This document shows, in pieces, positions 56,307-64,000 of a stretch of DNA of 64,000 bases. The notes under the pieces are model-generated. The model did not search any database. It saw only the letters and a list, made by a program, of their open reading frames with translations, and had not been told where the DNA came from. Both the position numbers and the translations under genes were made by a program. Position 1 is the stretch's first letter; each line of letters starts with the position of its first letter. Origin of the DNA: CAVUPF01 sp963743285 (GTDB taxonomy: Bacteria > Actinomycetota > Thermoleophilia > Solirubrobacterales > 70-9). The stretch covers positions 36,280 through 100,279 of the forward strand of contig CAVUPF010000007.1 in assembly GCA_963743285.1 (NCBI GenBank), given 5' to 3'.

Positions 56307-57986
56307 CTAGCGGCGACGCAGAAGGCGCAGTATCTGCTCCAGCTCGGCGATGCGCAGGAGTTTGGCTAAGGCGAAGTAAACGGCGGCGCCGAGCGCCAGG
56401 CCGCTGCCGAGCGAGACGATCTGGCCGAGCAGAGACGACCCAAGCACCTGGCTCAGGACGTGCCAGACGCCGTATCCAACTCCGGCCAGGGCGAGTGAGG
56501 CAAGCGTGATGCGGAGGGCTGTCGAGAACAGCCTGTCCAGCTCCAGCCCATCGAAGTGGCGGCGCAGCACCACCGCCTGGGCGATCACGGCCGCCGTGGT
56601 GCCGATCCCGGTTCCGGCGACGATCCCGCCCACGCCGAACGGCTTGTAGAGGAACAGCGCCGCCAGCGCCGAGACGACAAGGTCCACCACGGCAAGGCCG
56701 GTCGCAAGCCAGGGTCGCTGGAGGCTGAAGAAGGTGCGGGTCTGCAGCAGGTAGACGCCGTTGGTCGGCAGCGAGAAGGCAAACCAAAAGAGCGCCGTGG
56801 CTACCAGCGTGGTCTGTGCCGAGGTGAAGGCGCCGCGCTGGTAGACGAGCCGGATCATCGGTTCAGAGAGGGCGAAGATCGCGGCCGCGGCGGGGACCAA
56901 GACGAAGAGGATCTGGCGCATCCCGTTCGCCATCGTTGCGCGCAGGTTGTCGATCTCACCGCGATTGGCGAAGCGCGCCAGGGTCGGGAAGAGCACGGTC
57001 GCGATCGCCACCGAGAAGATCCCCTGCGGCAGCTGATAGATGCGGAACGCTTTGTCGATCGCCGCCGGTGCTTCTTCGGAGACCAGGCTGCCGAAGAAGC
57101 TGTTGATCAGCTGGTTGAAGTTGATCAGGCCGAGGCTGATCGTCACCGGCAGCATCAAGAGCAGGACGCGGCGCACCCCGGGGTGGCGCCACTCGAAGCT
57201 CCAGTTGAACTTGAACGGCGTGTGGCGCAGGTCAAAGACGGGGATCAGCAGCTGGATCAGGGTGCCGACGAGGATCGCGATCGCGTAGGCGTAGATGCGG
57301 TCGTGGCCGTGGAAGGCCGGGATCAGCAGGACCAGCACGGCGATGATCGTCAGGTTCCAAAACAGCGGTGCGATCGCGAAGGCGCCGAAGCGGTCATAGC
57401 TGTTGAGGATGCCGACGACGACCCCGCTCAGCCCGAGCAGGATCAGGATCGGAAAGAGGATGCGGGAGAGGGTGATGGTCAGTTCGAGGGTCTCGCCCTT
57501 AAATCCGGGGGCGAAGATCGGCATCACGATCGGGGCCACCACCACGAAGAAGGCGGTGATCGCCCCTAGGACCATGGTCACGATCAGCAGCAGGGTCGAG
57601 GCGAGCCGGAACGCCTCCCGGTAGTTCTTCTGCTGCAGCTGCTCGGTGAAGATCGGCACGAAGGCCGGCTGCAGCGCCGCATCGGCGAACAGGCTGCGGA
57701 CCAGGTTGGGGACCTGGAAGGCGATCGTGAAGGCCGACATCGGCCCGCTGACCCCGTAGTAGCCGGCCGCGACCACTTCCCTGGCCAGACCGGCGATCCG
57801 CGAGGCAGCTGTGGCAATCGAGAAGAAGGCGGTGGAGCGGGCGATGCGCCCTGCCTGGTGGCCGGGGGCCGGCTCGCCGGTGAGGTCCTCGCCCGGGTCA
57901 AATGCCTCGGCGGCGCGAAGCGCCGCGTCGGCGTCGACCGCGGCCTCGTCGCGCTCGGGAGTGTCGGGGGCCTTGGGCGTCTCCAA
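56307..57986 (-). CDS. murJ: Lipid II flippase MurJ (MviN)
   Basis: About 559 residues with 14 or so membrane helices and a polar, acidic N-terminal tail of about 50 residues typical of actinobacteria. ASRIAGLAREVVAAGYYG, AFQVPNLVRSLFADAALQPAFVPIFTE and QLPQGIFSVAIATVLFPTLAR are MurJ landmarks. It moves lipid II across the membrane. The start is uncertain: TTG at 57986 is chosen because earlier codons lie in the rpsT promoter region; GTG at 58049 is the alternative. Confidence 0.92.
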   Translation of the reverse strand: METPKAPDTPERDEAAVDADAALRAAEAFDPGEDLTGEPAPGHQAGRIARSTAFFSIATAASRIAGLAREVVAAGYYGVSGPMSAFTIAFQVPNLVRSLFADAALQPAFVPIFTEQLQQKNYREAFRLASTLLLIVTMVLGAITAFFVVVAPIVMPIFAPGFKGETLELTITLSRILFPILILLGLSGVVVGILNSYDRFGAFAIAPLFWNLTIIAVLVLLIPAFHGHDRIYAYAIAILVGTLIQLLIPVFDLRHTPFKFNWSFEWRHPGVRRVLLLMLPVTISLGLINFNQLINSFFGSLVSEEAPAAIDKAFRIYQLPQGIFSVAIATVLFPTLARFANRGEIDNLRATMANGMRQILFVLVPAAAAIFALSEPMIRLVYQRGAFTSAQTTLVATALFWFAFSLPTNGVYLLQTRTFFSLQRPWLATGLAVVDLVVSALAALFLYKPFGVGGIVAGTGIGTTAAVIAQAVVLRRHFDGLELDRLFSTALRITLASLALAGVGYGVWHVLSQVLGSSLLGQIVSLGSGLALGAAVYFALAKLLRIAELEQILRLLRRR

Positions 57987-58054
57987 GCTGGTCTCAGTCG
58001 CTATAGTCGGCGGCCGCCCGGAGCCGGCTCGGCGCCCGCCCAGGCACACGACTC

Positions 58055-58321
58055 ATGGCCAACATAGCCTCACAGAAGAAGCGCATCCTACGCAGCGAGC
58101 GCGAGCGGGCGGAGAACCGTCTCTTGACCAGCACGGTCAAGACCCACTTCCGTCGCCTGCAAAGCGCCGTGGAGGGCGGCGAGGCGAGCGCGATCGAGGC
58201 CGAGCACCGCGGCCTGGTCTCGAAGATCGACAAGGCAGTGCAGAAGGGCGCCTTGCACCGCAACACCGGCGCCCGCAAGAAGTCCCGTGCGGCCAGGCTC
58301 GCCGCCAGCTCCGCCAAGTGA
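58055..58321 (+). CDS. rpsT: 30S ribosomal protein S20
   Basis: An 88-residue basic helical protein beginning MANIASQKKRILRSERERAEN and ending in RNTGARKKSRAARLA. It binds 16S rRNA. Divergent from murJ and convergent with holA (stop codons adjacent). A TATAGT at 58002-58007, 53 bases upstream, may be its -10 box, but no clear -35 is seen. Confidence 0.95.
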   Translation: MANIASQKKRILRSERERAENRLLTSTVKTHFRRLQSAVEGGEASAIEAEHRGLVSKIDKAVQKGALHRNTGARKKSRAARLAASSAK

Positions 58322-59302
58322 TCAGACCGGGGAGCCGGCCGCCCGCCTGAGGGCCAGCGTCAGCGCCAGCTCGTCGCCATAGTCGGCCCCGCCGCGGCAG
58401 GAGACCTCGAGGTCGGCGAGCACCTCGGTCGCGACCCGCAGCGCGCCTGGGTCGACCTCGCGGGCGCGGACGAGGAGCTGGCGGGCGGCGTAGGGGTGCA
58501 TCGCCAGGCTCGACTCGATCTGCTTGGCAGGAACGCCTTCTTCCAGTTGGACGGCTGCCGCGAAAGCACCCCGGAGCCGCGAAGCGAGGCCGTAGATCAG
58601 GCCGGTGACCTTCTCGCCCTGGTCGATCAGCCGCTCGCCGATCTCAAGGGCGCGGGCCGGGTCGCGCTCAAGGAGCGCGTCGGAGAGCGACCAGACCGCG
58701 GTCTCGGAAGTGTCGGCGACCATCGCCTCGAGGTCGGCGGCGGTGACCTCTCCCCCCTGCCCCGCCCAGAGCGCCAGCCGCTCCAGCTCGTGAGCGAGCC
58801 GGGTCGGGTTGGGACCCATCCGCTCGACCAGGATCCGGGCGGCAGCCGGCTCGAGCCCGAACCCGAGCCGCTTGGCGTCGGCGAGCAAGGCCCGCGGCAG
58901 GTCGCGGGCCTTCGGCGCCTCGAACTCGTGGATCTCACCCGCCGCGGACTTGACCGCGCGGGTGAGCTTGGCCGGCGCCTTGGCGCGCGCGATCAGCACC
59001 ACGGTGAGGTCCGGGGGAAGCCTTGCGAGCGCCTCGGCAACCGCCTCGACCTGGCGCTCGCGCCAGCGCTCGACGCCGTCGGCGAGCAGGTAGCGGCGCG
59101 ACTCGGTGAGCGAGAGCGCCGGGATCGCCCCCAACAGCGCATCGTGATCCGGCGCCCCCCGACCCTCGCTCGGCTCGAAGACCTCCAGCGCCGCGGCGCC
59201 GCCCTGCTCCTCGGCGCGGGCACGCAGCCTGGCGCGGGTGGCGTCGATCTTCGCCTGGTCGGTGCCGGCGATCAGATAGAGCGATCGCATCTCCTCGGCC
59301 AT
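58322..59302 (-). CDS. holA: DNA polymerase III delta subunit
   Basis: About 326 residues of the clamp-loader AAA+-like wrench subunit. RSLYLIAGTDQAKIDATRAR begins the protein; VVLIARAKAPAKL and ERMGPNPTRLAHELERLALW are the usual middle segments, and the C-terminal collar helices follow. No functional Walker A, as expected for delta. The ATG at 59302 is preferred; 59290 is possible. Commonly adjacent to rpsT, as here. Confidence 0.92.
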   Translation of the reverse strand: MAEEMRSLYLIAGTDQAKIDATRARLRARAEEQGGAAALEVFEPSEGRGAPDHDALLGAIPALSLTESRRYLLADGVERWRERQVEAVAEALARLPPDLTVVLIARAKAPAKLTRAVKSAAGEIHEFEAPKARDLPRALLADAKRLGFGLEPAAARILVERMGPNPTRLAHELERLALWAGQGGEVTAADLEAMVADTSETAVWSLSDALLERDPARALEIGERLIDQGEKVTGLIYGLASRLRGAFAAAVQLEEGVPAKQIESSLAMHPYAARQLLVRAREVDPGALRVATEVLADLEVSCRGGADYGDELALTLALRRAAGSPV

Positions 59303-59462
59303 TGAGCCGAGTCTAGTGACGGCCCTGGCCGACTCCCCCGGCCTCTCGAGCGCAGCGGATCGAGCCGCACCGCAAACCGGGGGCGACGGACGCCCTCGGG
59401 GCTTGTGGTGCATGCATGACGGGCAGGTGGTGCGCCACCCAGCCGGCGCTCAGGGGGGTTGC

Positions 59463-59861
59463 CTAGGGGCCTTCGTCGTCCTCGTAGCCGGAGACCTCGG
59501 CCATCTGCTCGCTGTAGAGCTCGGCGACCGAGACCGGCGGCGACTGGACCGAGACGCAGGCGAGCTCACCCTCGCCGTCGTTGGCGATCGAGTGATCGGT
59601 GGCCGGCGGGACCAGGATCAGGTCGCCCTCCCCGACCGGCTGGGTATCTCCCGCCACGGACATCGTGCCCGCCCCCCGCACCACCACATAGACCTGCTCA
59701 CCCTCCTCGTGGGAGCGCAGCGCCTGCTCGGTCCCGGTCGGTATCTCCAGCCAGGTGACCGAGAGGTTGCGCGAGCCCAGCTCCCCCGCGTCCATGAGGA
59801 CGTGGGAGCGGAGACGGTGCCACTCCTCCACCGGGGCTTCGCCGAGGCGCCTGACGAGCAT
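59463..59861 (-). CDS. Cupin-domain protein
   Basis: A 132-residue beta-barrel protein. LRSHEEGEQVYVVVRGAGTM is cupin motif 1 (His, Glu, Glu/Gln, with the second metal ligand HxE type) and GDLILVPPATDHSIAN is motif 2 with its His. Metal binding is likely; the activity is unknown. It follows leuS by 47 bases in the same direction. A 160-base gap beyond it, toward holA, holds no gene I can see. Confidence 0.8.
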   Translation of the reverse strand: MLVRRLGEAPVEEWHRLRSHVLMDAGELGSRNLSVTWLEIPTGTEQALRSHEEGEQVYVVVRGAGTMSVAGDTQPVGEGDLILVPPATDHSIANDGEGELACVSVQSPPVSVAELYSEQMAEVSGYEDDEGP

Positions 59862-59908
59862 TCGCGCGCTTTCTACCAGATGCCGGAGCCGGAGACCCCA
59901 CCGGCGTC

Positions 59909-62398
59909 TCAGCGAACCACCAGGTTGACCAGCTTGCCCGGGACGACGACCTCCTTGACGACCTCCTTGCCATCGAGGTGCCGGCTTACCTTCTCACTCT
60001 CCCTGGCAAGGCGCAACAGCTCCTCGCGGGGGGCCTCGGAGCGAGCCTCGATGCGGTCTCTCAGCCTGCCGTTGACCTGGACGATCAGGGTCACCGTGTC
60101 GCTCGCCAGCAGCACCGGGTCGGCGACCGGCCAGGGCTGCTCCCAGACGCGCCCTCCGTCCAGCCGCTCCCACACCTCGGCCCCCAGGTGGGGAGCGAAC
60201 GGGAAGACCAGCGAGGCTGCGGTCGCCGTCGCGAAGCGGACCGTGGCGACGCCGGTCGGCTCGCCGTAAAGGCCGTCCTTGAGCCGGTAGGCGTCGTTGA
60301 CCAGCTCCATCACGGCGGCGATCGCGGTGTTGAACTGGAAGCCGCGCTGGAAGTCGCGGGTGACCTTGTCGATCGCCCAGTGGGCCTTGACGAGCAGGGC
60401 CCGGGCCTCGCCGCTGGCGGCGCTTAGGTCGACCTCGCCGGCCTCCTTCGATGCGACCTCCTCGCAGAGCCTCCACAGCCTCGCCAGGAAGCGGTTGACC
60501 CCCCCCACCCCCTCGTCGGACCAGTCACCACCACGCTCGGGCGGGCCCATGAAGCAGATGTAGGTGCGGGCGGTGTCGGCCCCGTAGCGCTCGACGTACT
60601 CGCCGGGGCTGACCGTGTTGCCCCTCGACTTCGACATCTTCGCCCCGTCGCGGGTGATCATCCCCTGGGCGAAGAGGTTCGCGAACGGCTCCTGCACGTC
60701 GAGGTGACCGAGGTCGGCGAGCGCCTTGGTCAGGAAGCGCGCATACATCAGGTGCAAGATCGCGTGCTCGACCCCGCCGATGTACTGATCGACCGGCAGC
60801 CAGTGCTCGGCCGCGGAGCGGCTCCAGGCCGCTGCTTCGTTGCGCGGGTCGAGGTAGCGGATGAAGTACCAGGAGGAGTCGACGAAGGTATCCATGGTGT
60901 CGGTCTCGCGCTGGGCAGCGCCGCCGCAGCGCGGACACTCGGTCGCGACCCACTCCTCGGCGGCGGCCAGCGGGCTGCGGCCATGCGGCGCGTAGTCCTC
61001 GATTTCGGGCAGCTCGACCGGCAGCTGCTCCTCGGGAACGGGGACTACCCCGCATGCCTCGCAGTAGACGACTGGGATCGGCGCACCCCAGTAGCGCTGG
61101 CGGGAGACCAGCCAGTCGCGGAGGCGGTAGTTGACGGCGGGCTGGCCCCGCCCCTCCGAGGCGAGCCACTCGACGATCTCCGCGTAGGCATCGCGGTTGC
61201 CCCTGCCGTCGAAGCGCCCGGAGTCGACCATTGGACCGTCGCCGGGATATGGCAGGCGATCGTCGTCGCGGGCCACCTCGGGATCAAAGCCCTCGATCAC
61301 GCGGCGAACTGGCAGGTTAAAGGCCTTGGCGAAATCGTAGTCGCGGGCGTCGTGCGCCGGCACCGCCATGATCGCCCCGGTCCCGTACTCCATCAGCACG
61401 TAGTCGGCGACGAACATCGGGATCTGCTCGCCGTTGACCGGGTTGAGCACGCTGCGGCCCAACGGCACGCCGGTCTTCTCGCGATCCTCAGCGCCACGCT
61501 CCTCGGCCGACTCGCGGGCGACCCGGTCGACGTACTCGCGCACCGGCACCTCGGCCGGCGTACCCGCGACCAGCCGCTCCAGCTCGGGGTGCTCGGGGGC
61601 AAGGGCGAAGAAGGTGGCGCCGAACAGCGTGTCGGGGCGCGTTGTGAAGACCCTGAAGTCGAGGTCGAGCTCCTCGCAGCGAAAGACGACCTCAGCCCCC
61701 TCGGAGCGGCCGATCCAGTTGCGCTGCATCGTGATCACGTGCTCGGGCCAGGACTCAAGCGCGCTGAAGTCGGCGAGCAGGCGCTCGGCGTACTCGGTGA
61801 TCCGGAAGAACCACTGCTCGAGCTTGCGCTGCACGACCGGCGTCCCGCAGCGCTCGCAGCGCCCGTCGACGACCTGCTCGTTGGCTAGCACGGTTGCGTC
61901 CTTCGGGCACCACTGGACCGGCGCCTCGGCGCGGTAGGCGAGGCCGTGCTCGAGTAGCTGCAGGAAGATCCACTGAGTCCAGCGGTAGTACTCGGGGGTG
62001 TGCGTCGCCAGCTCTCGCGACCAGTCGATCGAGATCCCCCACGCGCGGAACTGGCGGCGAAACGAGTCGATCGAGAGCTCGGTCGCCTCGAGGGGGGGCT
62101 CGCCGGTCTTGATCGCGCTGTTCTCCGCCGGCAGGCCGAAGGAGTCATAGCCCATCGGGTGGATCACCTCGAAGCCGTGGCGGCGGCGGAAGTGGGCGAT
62201 AGCGTCGCCGACCGCATAGACCTTGAGGTGGCCCACGTGGGGCTCTCCCGAGGGATAGGGGAGCATCTCCAGCACATAGGACTTCGGCTTGGAGCCCTCG
62301 AAGCCGGGCTGACCCGGGTTGGCGACCTCCCAGGTCCTCTCCTCAGCCCAGATCTGCTGCCACCTGCTCTCGATCGCCTTGGGGTCGTAGCCGCTCAC
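59909..62398 (-). CDS. leuS: Leucyl-tRNA synthetase
   Basis: An 829-residue class I synthetase. The HIGH-type motif is PYPSGEPHVGHLKVY, the editing domain spans about 220-420 with FTTRPDTLFGATF and VPAHDARDYDFA, and KMSKS is exact in GAKMSKSRGN. A zinc-binding Cys set (CEAC, CPRC) is present. The GTG at 62398 gives VSGYDPKAIESRWQ, the normal start; longer readings only add an Arg/Pro-rich shadow. Confidence 0.96.
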   Translation of the reverse strand: MSGYDPKAIESRWQQIWAEERTWEVANPGQPGFEGSKPKSYVLEMLPYPSGEPHVGHLKVYAVGDAIAHFRRRHGFEVIHPMGYDSFGLPAENSAIKTGEPPLEATELSIDSFRRQFRAWGISIDWSRELATHTPEYYRWTQWIFLQLLEHGLAYRAEAPVQWCPKDATVLANEQVVDGRCERCGTPVVQRKLEQWFFRITEYAERLLADFSALESWPEHVITMQRNWIGRSEGAEVVFRCEELDLDFRVFTTRPDTLFGATFFALAPEHPELERLVAGTPAEVPVREYVDRVARESAEERGAEDREKTGVPLGRSVLNPVNGEQIPMFVADYVLMEYGTGAIMAVPAHDARDYDFAKAFNLPVRRVIEGFDPEVARDDDRLPYPGDGPMVDSGRFDGRGNRDAYAEIVEWLASEGRGQPAVNYRLRDWLVSRQRYWGAPIPVVYCEACGVVPVPEEQLPVELPEIEDYAPHGRSPLAAAEEWVATECPRCGGAAQRETDTMDTFVDSSWYFIRYLDPRNEAAAWSRSAAEHWLPVDQYIGGVEHAILHLMYARFLTKALADLGHLDVQEPFANLFAQGMITRDGAKMSKSRGNTVSPGEYVERYGADTARTYICFMGPPERGGDWSDEGVGGVNRFLARLWRLCEEVASKEAGEVDLSAASGEARALLVKAHWAIDKVTRDFQRGFQFNTAIAAVMELVNDAYRLKDGLYGEPTGVATVRFATATAASLVFPFAPHLGAEVWERLDGGRVWEQPWPVADPVLLASDTVTLIVQVNGRLRDRIEARSEAPREELLRLARESEKVSRHLDGKEVVKEVVVPGKLVNLVVR

Positions 62399-62412
62399 TG
62401 GCGGCGATCTTC

Positions 62413-63118
62413 TCAGACGACCGGCGAGAGGGCCGTGAGGATGTGGGGCCAGACGTAGACCTCTATTGTCGCTGCAACGACGAGGGTCGGGATCGCCAGC
62501 GCGACGGTGATGAAGGTAGCGGCGAGCAGCTGGTCCCACTCGCCGCGACGACTGGCTATGAGCCAGGCAGCCAGGGGGAGGAAGAGGGCCGTCAACTCTG
62601 GGATGGCGTGCGGAAGGACCGAGAGGATGAGCGCGGCGCGGGAGATGTGGAGCTGGAAGGCGAGGGTCGAGCCTTGAAAGCCGAGGTAGAAGGCCTGGGT
62701 GGCGAGGGAGAAGAGCGTCACCGCGCAGACGAAGAGGATCGCCAGCTCGCCCGCCTTGACGTGGACCCAGCGCGAGAAGCCGCTGCGCTGCGCGGCGGCG
62801 ATCGGCATCGAGGAGCCGGCGATGAAGCCGGCGATGCAGGCGGTGGCGTGGAAGGCGAGGACCAGCCCGTTACGCTCGAGGATCGGCAGTAGGTCGCCAG
62901 GGCTGGACGGTTCGGTGATCCCCGGCAGGTGAACCAGGGGTCAGGTCTGGCGTCAGCAGGCCGGCCACGAACCAGACGGCGAAGAGCAGCGTCAGCGCGA
63001 TCACTAGGCTCAGCGCCAGCCACCCTCGCAGCACGGTCCATGGCCGCCCATTCCAGGCCTCGAAGGTCTCTCGCGTGTCGCGCATCCCGTGCGAGAAGAC
63101 ATGTTGGTTGGCGCTCAC
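62413..63118 (-). pseudogene. SpoIIM-like membrane protein, frameshifted
   Basis: From an ATG at 63118 the first frame reads MSANQHVFSHGMRDTRETFE through one membrane helix to LTPDLT, then ends early. The rest continues in another frame from VHLPGITEPSSPGDLLPILE to the stop at 62413, with further helices and SVLPHAIPELTALFLPLAAW, the SpoIIM-family hallmark. Deleting one base from the GGGG run at 62937-62940 joins the two into about 234 residues. Outside spore formers, this family is a membrane protein of unknown role. It follows leuS's start by 14 bases on the upstream side. Confidence 0.8.
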
Positions 63119-63121
63119 CGC

Positions 63122-63291
63122 TCACTCATCGGCAAGTGGCGGCGAGATTCTGAGATTCGTCGGGCCGAGGCGAGCGAACGGGCGGCCGCGACGGCGGATC
63201 AAGATGTCTGCGCCAGCCGCGGCGCGCTCCATGTAGTAGCCAAAGTGTTGCGGAACTGATGGGCTCCAACTTCCTCGACACCACTCGCCAC
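63122..63291 (-). pseudogene. Phd/YefM-type antitoxin, frameshifted
   Basis: From a GTG at 63291 the frame reads VASGVEEVGAHQFRN, then shifts; the continuation HFGYYMERAAAGADILIRRR and GRPFARLG, ending at 63122, is in a second frame. Adding one C near 63247 makes a continuous protein of about 56 residues that matches short Phd/YefM antitoxins. These neutralise RelE, Doc or PIN toxins and repress their operon. No toxin gene is present beside it, so it is a solitary broken antitoxin. Confidence 0.75.
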
Positions 63292-63386
63292 ATCCTCATT
63301 TCCTGAAGTGGGCGAAACTTGTCTCTGGGCAAACCACGTGCTGATCGCGGCGGCAGCGGTCGGATCGCCTGACGCGGAGCCCCGGC

Positions 63387-63547
63387 CTACTGCGTGATCA
63401 GTTCGTAGCCATTCCGAAGCTCGCGCGCTATTTGCCTGGACCCGGTCGGGGAGTCGGTCGCGGCGAGGATCCGCCGCGACCCTCCTCGATGCCAATCGAT
63501 GTCGAGGGCGTTTTGATCTGGTCCGGCGGTAGAGGCTTAGGTGCCAT
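63387..63547 (-). pseudogene. Small protein of unknown family, frameshifted
   Basis: Begins MAPKPLPPDQIKTPSTSI from an ATG at 63547, four bases after the stop of the next gene upstream. As read, it ends at 63428. A coherent ending, WHRGGSRRILAATDSPTGSR then QIARELRNGYELITQ, lies in another frame up to 63387. One missing base near 63490 would explain this and restore about 53 residues. I recall similar short proteins beside membrane proteins like the one upstream, but have no function for them. Confidence 0.6.
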
Positions 63548-63551
63548 AGCC

Positions 63552-63884
63552 TTAGCGTACCGCCAGGGCGGCCAGCCACGCGAGCGTCTGTACGACCATG
63601 AGCACGCCCAGTGTGCAGGACAGCCGCGACATGCGTCGCACCTTCGCTGCGTTCTTCTTGCGCAGGGCCTGGTATCCGTAGTCCGCTTCCGCCAGCCAGC
63701 CGAGGGTGTCCGCCGGCGCTTCACGCGCAGCCTGCTCGTAGAGCTCGTCGTACAGCTCTTGTGCGTCGATTGCGAACTTCAACTTCCAAGGGGCAAGCAA
63801 GATCGCCCCGGCGATAAGTCCTAGAACGAGCGCCGAGCTCAAACGACGAGAAAAGTGGCCGCGGGCGTGCAAATCGCCCTGCAA
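63552..63884 (-). CDS. Small membrane protein of a two-gene unit, unknown function
   Basis: About 110 residues (TTG start at 63884, or TTG at 63872). A first membrane helix (about 18-33) is followed by a soluble helical part containing LYDELYEQAAREAPADTLGW and YGYQALRKKNAAKVRRMSRL, then a second helix at the C-terminus (GVLMVVQTLAWLAAL). The topology is two helices flanking a cytoplasmic or periplasmic helical loop. The downstream partner starts four bases after the stop. Function unknown; a mobile accessory pair is a guess. Confidence 0.65.
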   Translation of the reverse strand: MQGDLHARGHFSRRLSSALVLGLIAGAILLAPWKLKFAIDAQELYDELYEQAAREAPADTLGWLAEADYGYQALRKKNAAKVRRMSRLSCTLGVLMVVQTLAWLAALAVR

Positions 63885-64000
63885 GTGCCGCTGATGGCTA
63901 TGCTGACCGCCGGATCGACTGAAGCGCGCCTACTCATCTATCAGGCAGCTGAGTCACCTACCGCGTGGGTGCGCCCGCGGTTTTCGCACAGACAAAGTTG
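63885..64000. other. Right-edge intergenic sequence
   Basis: 116 bases upstream of the two-gene unit. No open frame or RNA that I recognise; presumably holds that unit's promoter. Confidence 0.4.

Noticed and set aside
63199..63579. A 126-codon minus-strand frame whose end resembles an integrase-type motif
   Set aside because: The apparent motif is the out-of-frame reading of the broken Phd/YefM antitoxin, which explains the sequence much better.

Overview
This window is chromosomal DNA from a high-GC actinobacterium. Sequence flavour and gene order (Rex, RpsA, HrcA/DnaJ, the small XRE and 4-Cys secreted proteins, many GTG/TTG starts, tight XTGA overlaps) suggest a Thermoleophilia/Solirubrobacterales-type organism; this is inference, not a computed placement. 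Almost the whole window is conserved housekeeping. I saw no rRNA, tRNA, IS element, prophage or CRISPR array.

Layout. 1-12082 (minus): an FAD reductase cut by the left edge; a probable K+ uptake module (two TrkA-type NAD-binding proteins plus an APC permease with a universal-stress tail); a frameshifted FMN hydroxy-acid oxidase; the proton-pumping pyrophosphatase hppA; then ybdK-like ligase, rex, a glutaredoxin-like protein, tsaD, rimI, tsaB and a small secreted protein. 12221-16261: a lipoprotein, tsaE, a family-4 uracil-DNA glycosylase and an FmdB zinc ribbon, divergent from the pantothenate operon panC-panD-panB. 16268-24007: acyltransferase, ROK kinase, uvrA (with a LexA-type box), a frameshifted SnoaL-like gene, uvrB, a DoxX-like gene and an XRE regulator. 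24021-28565 (minus): secreted protein, MFS exporter, lytic transglycosylase, coaE, rpsA. 28577-36472: FAD reductase, YdcZ-like protein, polA, a DUF6941-type protein, ACT-malic enzyme, an epimerase, and two shrunken genes (a periplasmic-binding-protein-like lipoprotein and a mini phosphofructokinase). 36483-45144 (minus): hisIE-trpE-G-D-C-[htrA]-trpF-B-A plus a 48-residue membrane protein. 45168-54080 (minus): era, ybeY, phoH, yqeY-type, murI, a membrane protein, prmA, dnaJ, hrcA, two MaoC hydratase genes, lepA. 54270-62398: a polytopic membrane protein, murJ, rpsT, holA, a cupin and leuS. 62413-63884: a frameshifted SpoIIM-like gene, a broken Phd/YefM antitoxin and a small two-gene unit, which looks like accessory debris. 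No gene-free gap exceeds about 200 bases; 63885-64000 shows nothing I can identify.

Most unusual points. (1) Four genes appear to have large in-frame internal deletions with both ends preserved: dnaJ (zinc finger and first C-terminal domain missing), hrcA (about 100 central residues missing), the phosphofructokinase-like gene and the neighbouring binding-protein-like gene. (2) Six genes carry single-base frameshifts; one of them artificially or genuinely fuses dnaJ to prmA. (3) Four genes have homology-supported N-termini with no ATG/GTG/TTG but a CTG in the right place, twice in a CTGA stop/start overlap. Read-level checking is needed to decide between biology and assembly error. I did not find a clearly new multi-gene system.
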